Notes: generated by a model not told the origin, from the letters alone. A stretch of DNA of 64,000 nucleotides from an uncultured Prevotella sp. (GCA_934219025.1 CAKQDG010000003.1:1-64000), one strand, 5' to 3'; positions 1 to 6,652 are shown, numbered from the stretch's first letter. Made by a program: numbers and translations.

Positions 1-24
1 GGAAGCCCTATTTAAAAGACTTCC
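1..24 (-). terminator. Hairpin 3' of the tRNA-His fragment
   Basis: Arms GGAAG (1-5) and CTTCC (20-24) can pair across an AT-rich loop, just downstream (minus strand) of the tRNA-His 3' end. It is probably the host tRNA terminator on the chromosomal side of the integration junction. Short stem, so only moderately sure. Confidence 0.4.
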
Positions 25-30
25 CTCTGA

Positions 31-77
31 TGGGTGGCAGGTGGGACTCGAACCCACGACATTCAGAACCACAATCT
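31..77 (-). other. tRNA-His 3' half, candidate prophage attachment site
   Basis: On the minus strand this reads as the 3' half of a tRNA: an anticodon loop TTGTGGT (anticodon GTG, His) with partial stem, a T arm GTGGG-TTCGAGT-CCCAC and a 3' acceptor strand CTGCCAC followed by CCA. The 5' half (D arm, 5' acceptor strand) is missing and the sequence becomes AT-rich phage-like DNA past 77. Tyrosine integrases commonly use tRNA 3' ends as attachment sites, so this is probably one prophage junction; the intact tRNA would be at the other end, outside the window. Confidence 0.6.
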
Positions 78-159
78 TATATTTTAATTCCATAACTTAT
101 TGATTTTTAGTTTGTTACAATATTTCAAAGAAAAATCAGGGAAACAAAAGGGTAACTTA

Positions 160-624
160 TTATTTTTTAGATAGTAGATTTATTATTCTGTCCTTATCTT
201 CTATCCGTTCTTCAAGAAGTTTTATTTTATCTTCAAGGAGCTTTATTTTGTCCTGTAAAACTTTGGTGTTCTCCGTATGGAGTTCCACATTATTCGTTTG
301 TGTGTTGCCATTGTTCACGTTGTTTACAGTCGTATTGTTGTTGCCGTGAACTCTATTGAACTCTTCGCTAAGGGCATCAAGTTTTGCATCGCCCTCAACA
401 CCGCACAAGCCACAACCGGTAGTAAGCCACTCAAAGGTAGCTTTCATGCCTTTTGCGATTTTAAATAAAGTCTTTTCTGAAAAATTACCTTTGCCGTTTT
501 TTACTTTAGACAAATTACCCTGGTCGATTCCACAGAGCTGCGAAAATTGATTCATAGAAAGTGCATGTTCCTCCCTGTAAGCATCAATACGCTTTAATAT
601 TTCCATGTCGTTAAACTTAGCCAT
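160..624 (-). CDS. XRE-family repressor-like protein with C-terminal coiled coil
   Basis: About 154 residues. The N-terminal two thirds hold an XRE-type helix-turn-helix (SMNQFSQLCGIDQGNLSKVKNGKG region) followed by a helical extension. An Asn-rich linker (HGNNNTTVNNVNNGN) leads to a C-terminal coiled coil of EDKIKLLEERIEDKDR type, likely for oligomerisation. I use the ATG at 624; a GTG lies three codons upstream. It sits next to the attachment site and diverges from the early promoter, the usual place of a lysogeny repressor. Its operators may be the TTATGTAA repeats at 646-736. Family recognised from the HTH; the repressor role is inferred from position. Confidence 0.75.
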   Translation of the reverse strand: MAKFNDMEILKRIDAYREEHALSMNQFSQLCGIDQGNLSKVKNGKGNFSEKTLFKIAKGMKATFEWLTTGCGLCGVEGDAKLDALSEEFNRVHGNNNTTVNNVNNGNTQTNNVELHTENTKVLQDKIKLLEDKIKLLEERIEDKDRIINLLSKK

Positions 625-645
625 ATAAACCACCTTTCTTTAAAG

Positions 646-741
646 TTATGTAACATTATGTTGTATCATGTTAAAAACACACCTAATTATGTATTTTTTC
701 TTTAGAAAATTTGGTTTGTTATGTAATTCTATGTAATTTTG
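646..741 (+). promoter_or_regulatory. Early rightward promoter with TTATGTAA repeats
   Basis: TTTG at 710-713 and TAATTTTG at 734-741 are separated by 20 bp, matching the Bacteroidales -33/-7 consensus (TTTG, TAnnTTTG). TTATGTAA occurs at 646-653 and 719-726, with a related TATGTAA at 730-736; two copies overlap the promoter spacer and the third lies toward the repressor gene. This is what operator repeats of the adjacent repressor would look like. The promoter faces the 858-17932 operon. Confidence 0.6.
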
Positions 742-857
742 CAGTCGTGAAACTTAAAGATACATAGCCTAAATATTAAACCAAAATTAAACTTATGTTT
801 TTATTGGGCAAATATACATAAAAAGGCAATGTAAACCAAATTTTTGAGACTAAAATT

Positions 858-1034
858 ATGACAAGACCAAGAAAAAAAATAAAACTAAGATACGGCAAGG
901 GTATTGAGCTTGCAAAGGCTTTGGGCGTTTCTGTTCAAACAGTATCAAAAGCCATGAAATGGAACACCGATTCTGATACAGAAAACCTCATAAGACAAAG
1001 AGCAAGAGAACTTGGTTTCATAAAACAATTCTAA
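858..1034 (+). CDS. Small helix-turn-helix protein (Cro-like position)
   Basis: 58 residues, ATG to TAA, first gene after the early promoter. The sequence is basic at the N-terminus and then shows an HTH pattern (ELAKALGVSVQTVSKAMK) followed by RARELGF, reminiscent of the DNA-reading helices of LacI-type or Cro-like proteins. By place and size it could be the antirepressor or Cro counterpart of the divergent repressor. No closer family recognised. Confidence 0.6.
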   Translation: MTRPRKKIKLRYGKGIELAKALGVSVQTVSKAMKWNTDSDTENLIRQRARELGFIKQF

Positions 1035-1045
1035 AAAGAATAACA

Positions 1046-1357
1046 ATGAACATGACAATAACCGAGCTTGGTGCATGGATGGCGGACTTCGTTCAGGTAG
1101 GCTTCATGGAAGCCGTAAGAGCTTACGAGCCGACATCCGATGAACTAAAGCTAAAAGAAGTAAAAGCCTGGTGTAAAGCTGCACTGATAGACTACGATAA
1201 GCTAAAAAAACTTATCAAAGCCGGAATGATAACAACGCACAGAAAGGGAGCAGCAAGCAACTCTCCGCTATACTACTCCAAGGCGGAGATAAAGAAAGCC
1301 GTTATACAGGCTAAACTCTCTCAATACATTACAGACAAGACGGTTCTAAATAGTTAG
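1046..1357 (+). CDS. Hypothetical protein, possible DNA-binding
   Basis: 103 residues, 11 bp after the preceding gene. The C-terminal half (YDKLKKLIKAGMITTHRKG then SPLYYSKAEIKKAV) looks like a winged-helix or excisionase-type DNA-binding fold: helix, turn, basic segment, short strand, then a lysine-rich helix. No catalytic motif seen. It is the last coding sequence before the long structured-RNA tract. Function not assigned. Confidence 0.6.
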   Translation: MNMTITELGAWMADFVQVGFMEAVRAYEPTSDELKLKEVKAWCKAALIDYDKLKKLIKAGMITTHRKGAASNSPLYYSKAEIKKAVIQAKLSQYITDKTVLNS

Positions 1358-1387
1358 ACATATAATTCCATTTACATTAGATTTTTT

Positions 1388-1411
1388 CTCCCCGGTTCGT
1401 GAGAATAGGAG
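1388..1411 (+). ncRNA. Conserved-loop hairpin, copy A
   Basis: Arms CTCC and GGAG enclose the loop GGTTCGTGAGAATAG (1394-1408). The same loop sits on different but complementary arms at 2339-2362, 2642-2663 and, on the minus strand, 21770-21795. Here it opens the noncoding tract 34 bp after the preceding gene. Confidence 0.55.
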
Positions 1412-1439
1412 AGTTTTTAAAGACTGGTGTTTTTCATAT

Positions 1440-1808
1440 ATATATTAATTTGTATTTGTTTCCCACCGGGACGGCTAACGACCGACATTCCAGAGCGAGA
1501 CTGACGGTGTGGACGATGAAAGGAAGAGTTCTTTGACATATTGATACAACAAGAGTATCGGGTGTAAGGTAGTAACGGGGAGCATCAAGGGATGCCGTGA
1601 GCCGTGAAGGACGCACCCAATGGCACGGAAGTCCTGCAATAGTGAAAGGAACGTGTCTACGATACGAAAGACCTCTAAATTGATGTTTCAAGTAACATAA
1701 ATGAACTACCCCCATTATAGGGGCAAGCAGAGTGAAAGCGGAATATCGGAGGCATATCCTTCAAGGATATAAGCTAAGTGGATACAGCTTTAACCATATA
1801 AATTCAAA
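1440..1808 (+). ncRNA. Structured noncoding RNA region upstream of tRNA-like element T1
   Basis: No plausible coding frame, but many local helices: CCACCG with CGGTGTGG around 1462-1512, GCATC/GATGC at 1582-1595, CCCC/GGGG around 1709-1723, and ATATCC/GGATAT around 1754-1770. The phrase GGGGCAAGCAG recurs near 2083. Its dense structure, position in a tRNA-like cluster and phage context resemble large ornate phage RNAs such as GOLLD or ROOL, but I cannot match it to either. Boundaries are approximate. Confidence 0.45.
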
Positions 1809-1870
1809 GAAGTGTGTAGCTCAGTCGGTCAGAGCCTAAAAGTCGAGGGTTCGAGTCCCTCCACACTTCC
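1809..1870 (+). ncRNA. tRNA-like element T1 without an anticodon arm
   Basis: Acceptor strands AAGTGTG (1810-1816) and CACACTT (1862-1868) pair perfectly. A canonical D arm (GCTC, loop AGTCGGTCA, GAGC) and a canonical T arm (GAGGG-TTCGAGT-CCCTC) are present. Between them are only about nine bases (CTAAAAGTC), too few for an anticodon stem-loop. It is a tRNA with the decoding arm removed, or a tRNA-like structure with another role. It cannot work as an ordinary elongator tRNA as written. Confidence 0.6.
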
Positions 1871-1910
1871 GACTAATTTTCATTTTTTATTATTATAGTG
1901 GATGATAATT

Positions 1911-2181
1911 CGCCTCTCTGTTGTGAAACACGGAGGTGCTTTTAAAACCATTGGCGGCATGACGTTGGAAGCGGTTAAAATAAGGCTTCTGCGGAATGAG
2001 TAAAGCGTAGGACGCAGATGCACGAAACTTAGGACGTGCCGCCATTTTAAGATTACAACTAAAGCTAAATAAGGGGCAAGCAGCCACAGGGAAAGACCCC
2101 ATCCCCATAAGTACATACCACCACCCTATTCTACTTGCAGGAGGGTGAAACGTTCTGAAACTTGGCGGTGGCTGCTTACTT
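1911..2181 (+). ncRNA. Structured noncoding RNA region upstream of T2
   Basis: A perfect 8-bp long-range helix pairs TGGCGGCA (1952-1959) with TGCCGCCA (2037-2044) and encloses a second helix (TCTGCG with CGCAGA). GGGG/CCCC brackets 2083-2100, starting with the GGGGCAAGCAG phrase also seen near 1720. No coding frame is credible. It has the same arrangement as 1440-1808: a structured body followed by a tRNA-like element. Confidence 0.45.
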
Positions 2182-2298
2182 GGTGAAGCCCGACACGGGG
2201 AACAGGTAGAGCGTGTCATGGATTTGGTGTCGGCAGACTGAAAAGTCTGTTGCATATTGGGATCTCGGAGCGAGGGAGTTCGATTCTCCCCTTCGCCA
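2182..2298 (+). ncRNA. tRNA-like element T2
   Basis: Acceptor GGTGAAG (2182-2188) pairs with CTTCGCC (2291-2297) with one wobble, and the T arm is GGGAG-TTCGATT-CTCCC. In the D-arm place is a 6-bp stem GACACG/CGTGTC with the 14-nt loop GGGAACAGGTAGAG. A CAGAC/GTCTG hairpin follows. At about 117 nt it is longer than a tRNA and the anticodon arm is not canonical. Its 14-nt loop matches those of T3 and T5. Confidence 0.5.
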
Positions 2299-2338
2299 CA
2301 ACATCATCATAAATTGGTATAAATGATAGAATTTCGGT

Positions 2339-2362
2339 ACCGCGGTGCGTGAGTATAGCGGT
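2339..2362 (+). ncRNA. Conserved-loop hairpin, copy C
   Basis: Arms ACCGC (2339-2343) and GCGGT (2358-2362) enclose GGTGCGTGAGTATAG, a two-base variant of the loop at 1394-1408. The arms differ from the other copies yet stay complementary. It lies directly 5' of T3. Confidence 0.55.
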
Positions 2363-2367
2363 GCAAC

Positions 2368-2474
2368 TGCCGAGCCTTCTGTGGGCAACAGGTAAAGCGC
2401 AGAGGACGCAATACACCCTTAACGGGGCTTTCGACGTGTAGGAAACGAGGAGGTTCAAATCCTCCAATCGGCAC
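2368..2474 (+). ncRNA. tRNA-like element T3
   Basis: TGCCGA pairs with TCGGCA as acceptor and the T arm is GGAGG-TTCAAAT-CCTCC. An 8-bp stem (CTTCTGTG/CGCAGAGG, 2376-2405) carries the 14-nt loop GGCAACAGGTAAAG. A TACAC/GTGTA helix enclosing CCC/GGGG takes the anticodon-arm place. Unusual dimensions argue against a normal tRNA. Confidence 0.5.
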
Positions 2475-2529
2475 ACTCTATGTTTGGTAAGCATGGCTTT
2501 TAAATCACGGGTAACGCCGTGAGCCTATC

Positions 2530-2607
2530 GGGACGTGTTAGCTAATGTTTAACAGAAATGCTTCAATCGGTTGGTTGGCTATGGCGGTTCGAGTCCGCCC
2601 ACGTCCC
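2530..2607 (+). ncRNA. tRNA-like element T4
   Basis: 78 nt. Acceptor GGGACGTG pairs with CACGTCCC (8 bp) and the T arm is GGCGG-TTCGAGT-CCGCC. The middle forms one hairpin (TAGCTAAT with GTTGGCTA) instead of separate D and anticodon arms, and contains an AACAG loop phrase as in T2, T3 and T6. It is preceded by the nested hairpin GGCT/AGCC plus CACGG/CCGTG (about 2493-2526). Confidence 0.5.
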
Positions 2608-2641
2608 CTCCATTATATAGGTTATTTTGTGTGTCATGCTT

Positions 2642-2663
2642 CTTCGGTTCGTGAGAATAGAAG
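2642..2663 (+). ncRNA. Conserved-loop hairpin, copy E
   Basis: Arms CTTC (2642-2645) and GAAG (2660-2663) enclose a loop identical to copy A, GGTTCGTGAGAATAG (2646-2660). It lies 10 bp 5' of tRNA-like element T5. Confidence 0.55.
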
Positions 2664-2672
2664 AGGTTTCAA

Positions 2673-2786
2673 GGAGCGGTGCTGTCGCCACAAGGTAAGG
2701 GACAGATGAACTATGGTAAGCCGCAAGGGAACGAGCGGTTCGGACTGGAAATTCGCGCACGAGTGGGTTCAAATCCCACAGCTCCA
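2673..2786 (+). ncRNA. tRNA-like element T5
   Basis: GGAGC pairs with GCTCC as a short acceptor; the T arm is GTGGG-TTCAAAT-CCCAC. A CTGTC/GACAG stem carries a 14-nt loop GCCACAAGGTAAGG, related to those of T2 and T3. A CCGC/GCGG helix occupies the centre. Same general design as T2 and T3; not a standard tRNA. Confidence 0.45.
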
Positions 2787-2912
2787 CTTCTATTGTTAAT
2801 TATTATAATGTTTTCATGTTGATAAATGTTGGTTGAGCACAGTGGTGCTTTAAGTATGTTTTTCAAGGTTAAATTTAGCGCGTAGGCAAATCCGTGAGGA
2901 TAAGCCTATTAA

Positions 2913-2988
2913 GGTCGCACAAGAGGCAGTAGAACAGGGATGTAGCCATAATGATAATCTACTGGCGGTTCGATTCCGTATGCGACCA
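2913..2988 (+). ncRNA. tRNA-like element T6 abutting a start codon
   Basis: GGTCGCA (2913-2919) pairs with TGCGACC (2981-2987), followed by CA and then the ATG of the next gene (2990). The T arm (GGCGG, loop TTCGATT, CCGTA) is imperfect. The middle can form AGTAGA/TCTACT with an AACAGG phrase in its loop. A hairpin TAGGC/GCCTA with inner ATCC/GGAT sits just upstream (2883-2908). Its 3' end may influence translation of the downstream gene. Confidence 0.4.
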
Positions 2989-2989
2989 C

Positions 2990-3613
2990 ATGATTACAGA
3001 AGAACAAAAACGATATGTGATAGAGCATATCAACGATTACCCGAGGGTAAAGGTGGCTAAAGATGCCGGAATATGCCTTCAAACTCTTTATCGCCTTATA
3101 CGTCAGTATGGCGGCAAGGTTCAATTTCATTCCAAGCCGGATCCCGAAGGATGCAAGGAAGCCGTCAAGAAACTTTGGGCGACACATACCATAACAGAAT
3201 GTGCGAACATGACAGGTTTTTCAAGAGAACGTATTTGCTATTGGGTTAAGAAACTTGGTCTTGAACACAACGAAGCGACCAAAGAAAGGATTAAGAGGAA
3301 TAGATTAGAGGCTTTAGCACTCGGAAAGAAAAATGTTTACCGAGTGAAAGTCATACAGGCAATTAAGCGTAAACGGAAAATAGACGAACTCCGCATCCTT
3401 AGTGGTCTACCACAACTTACAAAGCTACATTTTAAAAAATATCCGAATAACAACTATTATCAAGCCATTTATCGGCTTATCTCTAAATACGGATATTTCC
3501 AAGATGAAGAAGTGGGAGGTATATACACTCTATATTATGACGAGTTAACAAAGCGAGCTCCCAGGGAGCACCTTTTCGTTAAACGCTACGGACTAAAATT
3601 TGAAAAAGCATGA
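2990..3613 (+). CDS. Phage protein with two helix-turn-helix motifs
   Basis: 207 residues from the ATG at 2990; an upstream in-frame ATG at 2951 would run through T6, so I prefer the shorter start. Two HTH-like segments are visible: one near the N-terminus (KVAKDAGICLQTLYRLIRQYG) and one around residues 65-90 (TECANMTGFSRERICYWVKKLG). A basic stretch (KRNRLEALALGKK, IKRKRK) follows. Likely a DNA-binding regulator or accessory replication protein. Its stop overlaps the next ATG. Confidence 0.65.
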   Translation: MITEEQKRYVIEHINDYPRVKVAKDAGICLQTLYRLIRQYGGKVQFHSKPDPEGCKEAVKKLWATHTITECANMTGFSRERICYWVKKLGLEHNEATKERIKRNRLEALALGKKNVYRVKVIQAIKRKRKIDELRILSGLPQLTKLHFKKYPNNNYYQAIYRLISKYGYFQDEEVGGIYTLYYDELTKRAPREHLFVKRYGLKFEKA

Positions 3614-3717
3614 CGATAATTATCTACTCTCTACTGCTGACAACGATAGCTGTTGGCGGTGGTTATCTTCTTGGTGAGTGGTTGGTAAAAACCATAAGGT
3701 TATTTATAAAACCATAA
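3610..3717 (+). CDS. 35-residue single-pass membrane peptide
   Basis: Starts in an ATGA overlap with the preceding gene. It is almost entirely hydrophobic (IIYSLLLTTIAVGGGYLLG) with a short basic tail, so a single membrane helix. Its last codons overlap the first AACCATAAGGTT repeat. Function unknown. Confidence 0.5.
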   Translation: MTIIIYSLLLTTIAVGGGYLLGEWLVKTIRLFIKP

Positions 3718-3773
3718 GGTTTTTAATTGTGCAAAAAACAGCCTTAAAAAACCTTAAGGTTACAAAGGTTTTA
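3689..3773. repeat. AAGGTT repeats upstream of the initiator-like gene (candidate origin)
   Basis: ACCATAAGGTT occurs at 3691-3701 and 3711-3721, and a 28-bp sequence built round the palindrome AACCTTAAGGTT lies at 3746-3773. An exact copy of the 28-bp unit is inside the next gene (4044-4071). Repeats in and just before an initiator gene recall the lambda O arrangement. Confidence 0.5.
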
Positions 3774-3786
3774 AAACTTATAAACT

Positions 3787-4638
3787 ATGGATAAAATTCA
3801 ACTCGACAGCTCTCTTTTAAAGCCGTTTGAATTTCTTTCTGTCGAACAAGCCGGAGTTGCCATTAAAGAATACTCCAATTTTCTTAAAACACAAGAGGTC
3901 AAGACGTTAGAAGATAATGCCGCAAATTTAGCTTATCATTATCTAACCGAAAGTACTTTAAGTTTCTGGCAACGACAAGAGGAAACAAGACTAAGAAGAG
4001 CAACAGGCGGAAGCCGTGGCGGAAGACCTAAGAAAAAACAACAAAAAAACCTTAAGGTTACAAAGGTTTTAGAAAGCGAAAATGCTTCAATTTCTCAAAA
4101 TCCCCTTATAGATAATAAAAATATTATTAAAGAGGAAAATATTATACAGGAGAATAATATACGGGATAATAATAATTTATCTAACGATAAATATATTATC
4201 CCTAAAAAAGAAAAAGAAATTAATAAAGAAAAGTCTCCTACCGGAGACACAAAGAAAGCTGATAAAGACAAAGTTGATTTCGATAAATTCGCCGAATACT
4301 ACAACGCAGCCATGCAGCATAAGGCAATCAAGCCTATCAGCCGAATAACAGATAAGCGAAAAGAAACGCTTTCGGCGCGCGCACGTGAGTTCGGCAAGAC
4401 AGCCTTGCAGACTGTTGTTGACAAGGCTGCCGCATCTGACTTCTTGAACGGAAAAAACAATAAAGGGTGGGTTGCAGATTTCGACTGGATTATGCGACCG
4501 AACAATTTTCCGAAAGTTCTTGAAGGAAATTACGACAACGACAAGGTGATGGTTATATCCGATAGCGTTGACCCCGATGTAAAAGACGGAACAAAATTAA
4601 GACAGAGTGAAATGGATTACACTAAAGGACTTTGGTAA
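3787..4638 (+). CDS. Replication initiator-like protein
   Basis: 283 residues. An N-terminal helical domain (about 1-75) is followed by GGSRGGRPKKKQQ, a low-complexity Asn/Ile/Lys linker, then a C-terminal domain (about 165-255) with FAEYYNAAM and WVADFDWIM typical of phage replication proteins that precede a DnaC-like loader. The next gene overlaps by one base and encodes that loader. A 28-bp repeat shared with the upstream region sits at 4044-4071. By analogy with lambda O, this protein may bind repeats within its own gene. Role inferred from order and motifs. Confidence 0.65.
   Translation: MDKIQLDSSLLKPFEFLSVEQAGVAIKEYSNFLKTQEVKTLEDNAANLAYHYLTESTLSFWQRQEETRLRRATGGSRGGRPKKKQQKNLKVTKVLESENASISQNPLIDNKNIIKEENIIQENNIRDNNNLSNDKYIIPKKEKEINKEKSPTGDTKKADKDKVDFDKFAEYYNAAMQHKAIKPISRITDKRKETLSARAREFGKTALQTVVDKAAASDFLNGKNNKGWVADFDWIMRPNNFPKVLEGNYDNDKVMVISDSVDPDVKDGTKLRQSEMDYTKGLW
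4044..4071. repeat. Second copy of the 28-bp AACCTTAAGGTT repeat, inside the initiator gene
   Basis: Identical over 28 bp to 3746-3773. In frame it encodes a Lys-rich linker (KNLKVTKVLE), the kind of disordered segment that tolerates an embedded DNA element. Confidence 0.6.
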
Positions 4639-5222
4639 TGGATATAAGACTAATACAAGAAGCAAGAGCAATGCTCGAAGGTACAGGGTACCCACGCACA
4701 AGTTATGTAAATTTTAAGATACCCGATGCAAAGACGCATCTCATGGATGGAATAAAATATTTCTGCGAAGACGATGCGGTATGGGTTGAAGATTATAACC
4801 TTGTTGCAGAGTGGCTTTCCGACAACAAAGGCAAGGGTCTTATGATGATTGGAAATTGTGGCACGGGTAAGACACTCATCGGAAGCAAGATTATACCACT
4901 GCTGCTTTATCATTATTGCGGCAAGCTGATGACATTCCAATATGCAGCACAGGAGATAAACACCAAGGCTGATGAAATTATACGGCATAAGATAGTTTAT
5001 CTTGACGATATAGGCAGAGAAAAGATGCTGAACAGCTACGGCAACAAGAGGTGGGTGTTTCCTGAAATTGTTGACGATGCAGACAGAAAGGGTAAGCTGC
5101 TCATCATTTCAACAAATCTTGATCCCAAACATCTTGCAGAGAAATATGACGACCGCACAATGGATAGATTGCGGTCTCTTACTCGAATAGTACCATTCAC
5201 AGGAAAATCTTTAAGAAAATGA
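4638..5222 (+). CDS. DnaC/IstB-like helicase-loader ATPase
   Basis: 194 residues from the ATG overlapping the previous stop; the upstream TTG is not needed. Walker A GNCGTGKT is at about 72-79, Walker B IVYLDDIG at about 119-126, and an ISTNLD sensor-type strand follows. This is a short AAA+ ATPase of the DnaC/IstB class, expected to load the replicative helicase at the phage origin with the upstream initiator. Coupled by overlap to both neighbours. Confidence 0.85.
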   Translation: MDIRLIQEARAMLEGTGYPRTSYVNFKIPDAKTHLMDGIKYFCEDDAVWVEDYNLVAEWLSDNKGKGLMMIGNCGTGKTLIGSKIIPLLLYHYCGKLMTFQYAAQEINTKADEIIRHKIVYLDDIGREKMLNSYGNKRWVFPEIVDDADRKGKLLIISTNLDPKHLAEKYDDRTMDRLRSLTRIVPFTGKSLRK

Positions 5223-5509
5223 CAGAAGAACTTACAGAACAAGCCGAAGCCTATGCTGACAAGATAGACGACGGCAATCACACGGCAAGACAGTGTGCAA
5301 TTCTCGCCTTCAAGAAAGGCTTTGAAGCTAAGAAAATCGGCGTATGGCATCCTATGGACGAATATCCAGAGCCATCCGTTCCGGTAATCGTAGTAACGAA
5401 AATCCGAAGACGTTTCAAACACGCGATATTCGACACAGAAAAGCGTTGGCTCGGAATATCCAAGACAATAAATGCCTGGAAATGGGCATACAAGAAAGAT
5501 TTGCTATGA
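5219..5509 (+). CDS. Small protein with DUF551-like WHPMDEYPEP motif
   Basis: 96 residues, ATGA overlap with the loader gene. The central VWHPMDEYPEPSVPVIVV resembles the start of DUF551-type phage domains, which begin with a Trp-Pro motif and a short beta strand. Before it lies a helix common in phage proteins of unknown role. Function unknown. Confidence 0.6.
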   Translation: MTEELTEQAEAYADKIDDGNHTARQCAILAFKKGFEAKKIGVWHPMDEYPEPSVPVIVVTKIRRRFKHAIFDTEKRWLGISKTINAWKWAYKKDLL

Positions 5510-5625
5510 CACAGAAAGGATGCAGGGACTGCATTTGGGGGAAATGCCCTGAGTGCTGCAATAGTCCCAAAGACAGAGCCAACGGAGGTGTAAACTGCAC
5601 CAAGTGGGAGTGGAGGTATGAATAA
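5506..5625 (+). CDS. 39-residue cysteine-rich peptide
   Basis: Starts in an ATGA overlap. Six cysteines in two groups (CRDCIWGKCPECC and VNCTKW) suggest a metal-binding knuckle. Similar tiny Cys-rich proteins occur in Bacteroidales phage early operons. Function unknown. Confidence 0.55.
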   Translation: MTQKGCRDCIWGKCPECCNSPKDRANGGVNCTKWEWRYE

Positions 5626-6001
5626 ACAAACTTTAATCGCAGAAATGGAGTATTATTTTCGAGACCTCACCGCAAGGCAGCTTGCGTGTAAAATGATAGA
5701 CGAAGGCGTTACTGTCCCGATAGATCGGGTTCAAGTTTACGGAGGCTTTTGCCGTGGCTTACAGGATGCCTACAAAGAGCTTTATCCGATAATCATAAAA
5801 CAATCACGTGGTGATGACAAGGTTTATCGGCAGGCTGAATACGAGCTTTGCATGAGTAGCGCGAAGTCTTGTTACGATTTTCACATGGGGACGTTTAAAG
5901 CTGGCTACAAAGACTTTGAACGAGACAAGAAAGGAAGGCTTCTAAGATGCAAGGCTTACTTCTTCAAGGACACAACAATCAGAACAGAAATTAATCAATA
6001 A
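5618..6001 (+). CDS. Hypothetical early protein
   Basis: 127 residues, overlapping the Cys-rich gene by 8 bp. Helical, with no catalytic motif visible; several Cys and Tyr in the C-terminal half (ELCMSSAKSCYDFHMG). Unrecognised. Confidence 0.6.
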   Translation: MNKQTLIAEMEYYFRDLTARQLACKMIDEGVTVPIDRVQVYGGFCRGLQDAYKELYPIIIKQSRGDDKVYRQAEYELCMSSAKSCYDFHMGTFKAGYKDFERDKKGRLLRCKAYFFKDTTIRTEINQ

Positions 6002-6006
6002 AAATT

Positions 6007-6450
6007 ATGGAACAGAACATCACGGTTAAAACAAGTACATGGTTTCTGACTACCGTAGCCTACGAAAAGACTATGGAGAACGGAATGGAAAAGAGAGTGA
6101 AAGAAACTTATGTTGTAAACGCCTTTAGCTTTACAGATGCAGAAAAGAGCATCTTCAACAATATGGGACACAACGACATCGAAGTAACGGATATAACCAA
6201 AGCTCCGTTCGGTGAGATATTCTTCACCGACAACGAGAAGGCGGATAAGTTCTACAAAGTAAAAGCGAATTTTATTACCCTTGACGAAAATACCGGTAAG
6301 GAAAAGAAATCGCTCGTCTACTATCTTGTGCAGGCTACTTCCACAAAGGACGCACAGCACAACTTTGATGATGTTATGGGCAAGTCTATGACCGACTACT
6401 CTATTGAGGCTATCATCGAAACAAAAGTACTGGATGTTTTCATAGTATGA
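6007..6450 (+). CDS. DUF4494-family protein
   Basis: 147 residues. The pattern WFLTTVAYEKTMENGMEKRVKE followed by VVNAFSFTDAE matches DUF4494 proteins, which are common in Bacteroidales phages and mobile elements and often sit near replication or recombination genes. Predominantly beta with a C-terminal strand. Molecular function unknown. Confidence 0.7.
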   Translation: MEQNITVKTSTWFLTTVAYEKTMENGMEKRVKETYVVNAFSFTDAEKSIFNNMGHNDIEVTDITKAPFGEIFFTDNEKADKFYKVKANFITLDENTGKEKKSLVYYLVQATSTKDAQHNFDDVMGKSMTDYSIEAIIETKVLDVFIV

Positions 6451-6596
6451 CAAGCAAAGAGCGTGAAAGGAGAATTGTCGGCATAATCCTCAGAATGAAT
6501 AGCGACGAGTTGAGGGTAGTCAAGGATTTGCCTCGGCTTGTCGCTTCTGCCGGCGCAAGAAAACTTATTGTTGAACACTTAATGAAAAATTTATAA
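6447..6596 (+). CDS. 49-residue hypothetical protein
   Basis: Overlaps the DUF4494 gene as ATGA. Two charged amphipathic helices (SKERERRIVGIILRM and ARKLIVEHLMKNL). Its length and coupling suggest a genuine small gene. Function unknown. Confidence 0.5.
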   Translation: MTSKERERRIVGIILRMNSDELRVVKDLPRLVASAGARKLIVEHLMKNL

Positions 6597-6652
6597 AAGT
6601 GAACTTTTGTATAGGGCAATGTATAATTATAAAATCATAAAATAGATAGATT

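Noticed and set aside
1434..2787. Several minus-strand ORFs in the 1.4-2.8 kb tract
   Set aside because: They run antisense through strong RNA helices and tRNA-like elements, have Ser/Arg/Pro-rich composition and no motif; they are shadows of structured RNA.
1809..2988. A normal tRNA gene cluster
   Set aside because: T and acceptor arms are convincing, but none has a canonical anticodon arm with a 7-nt loop.
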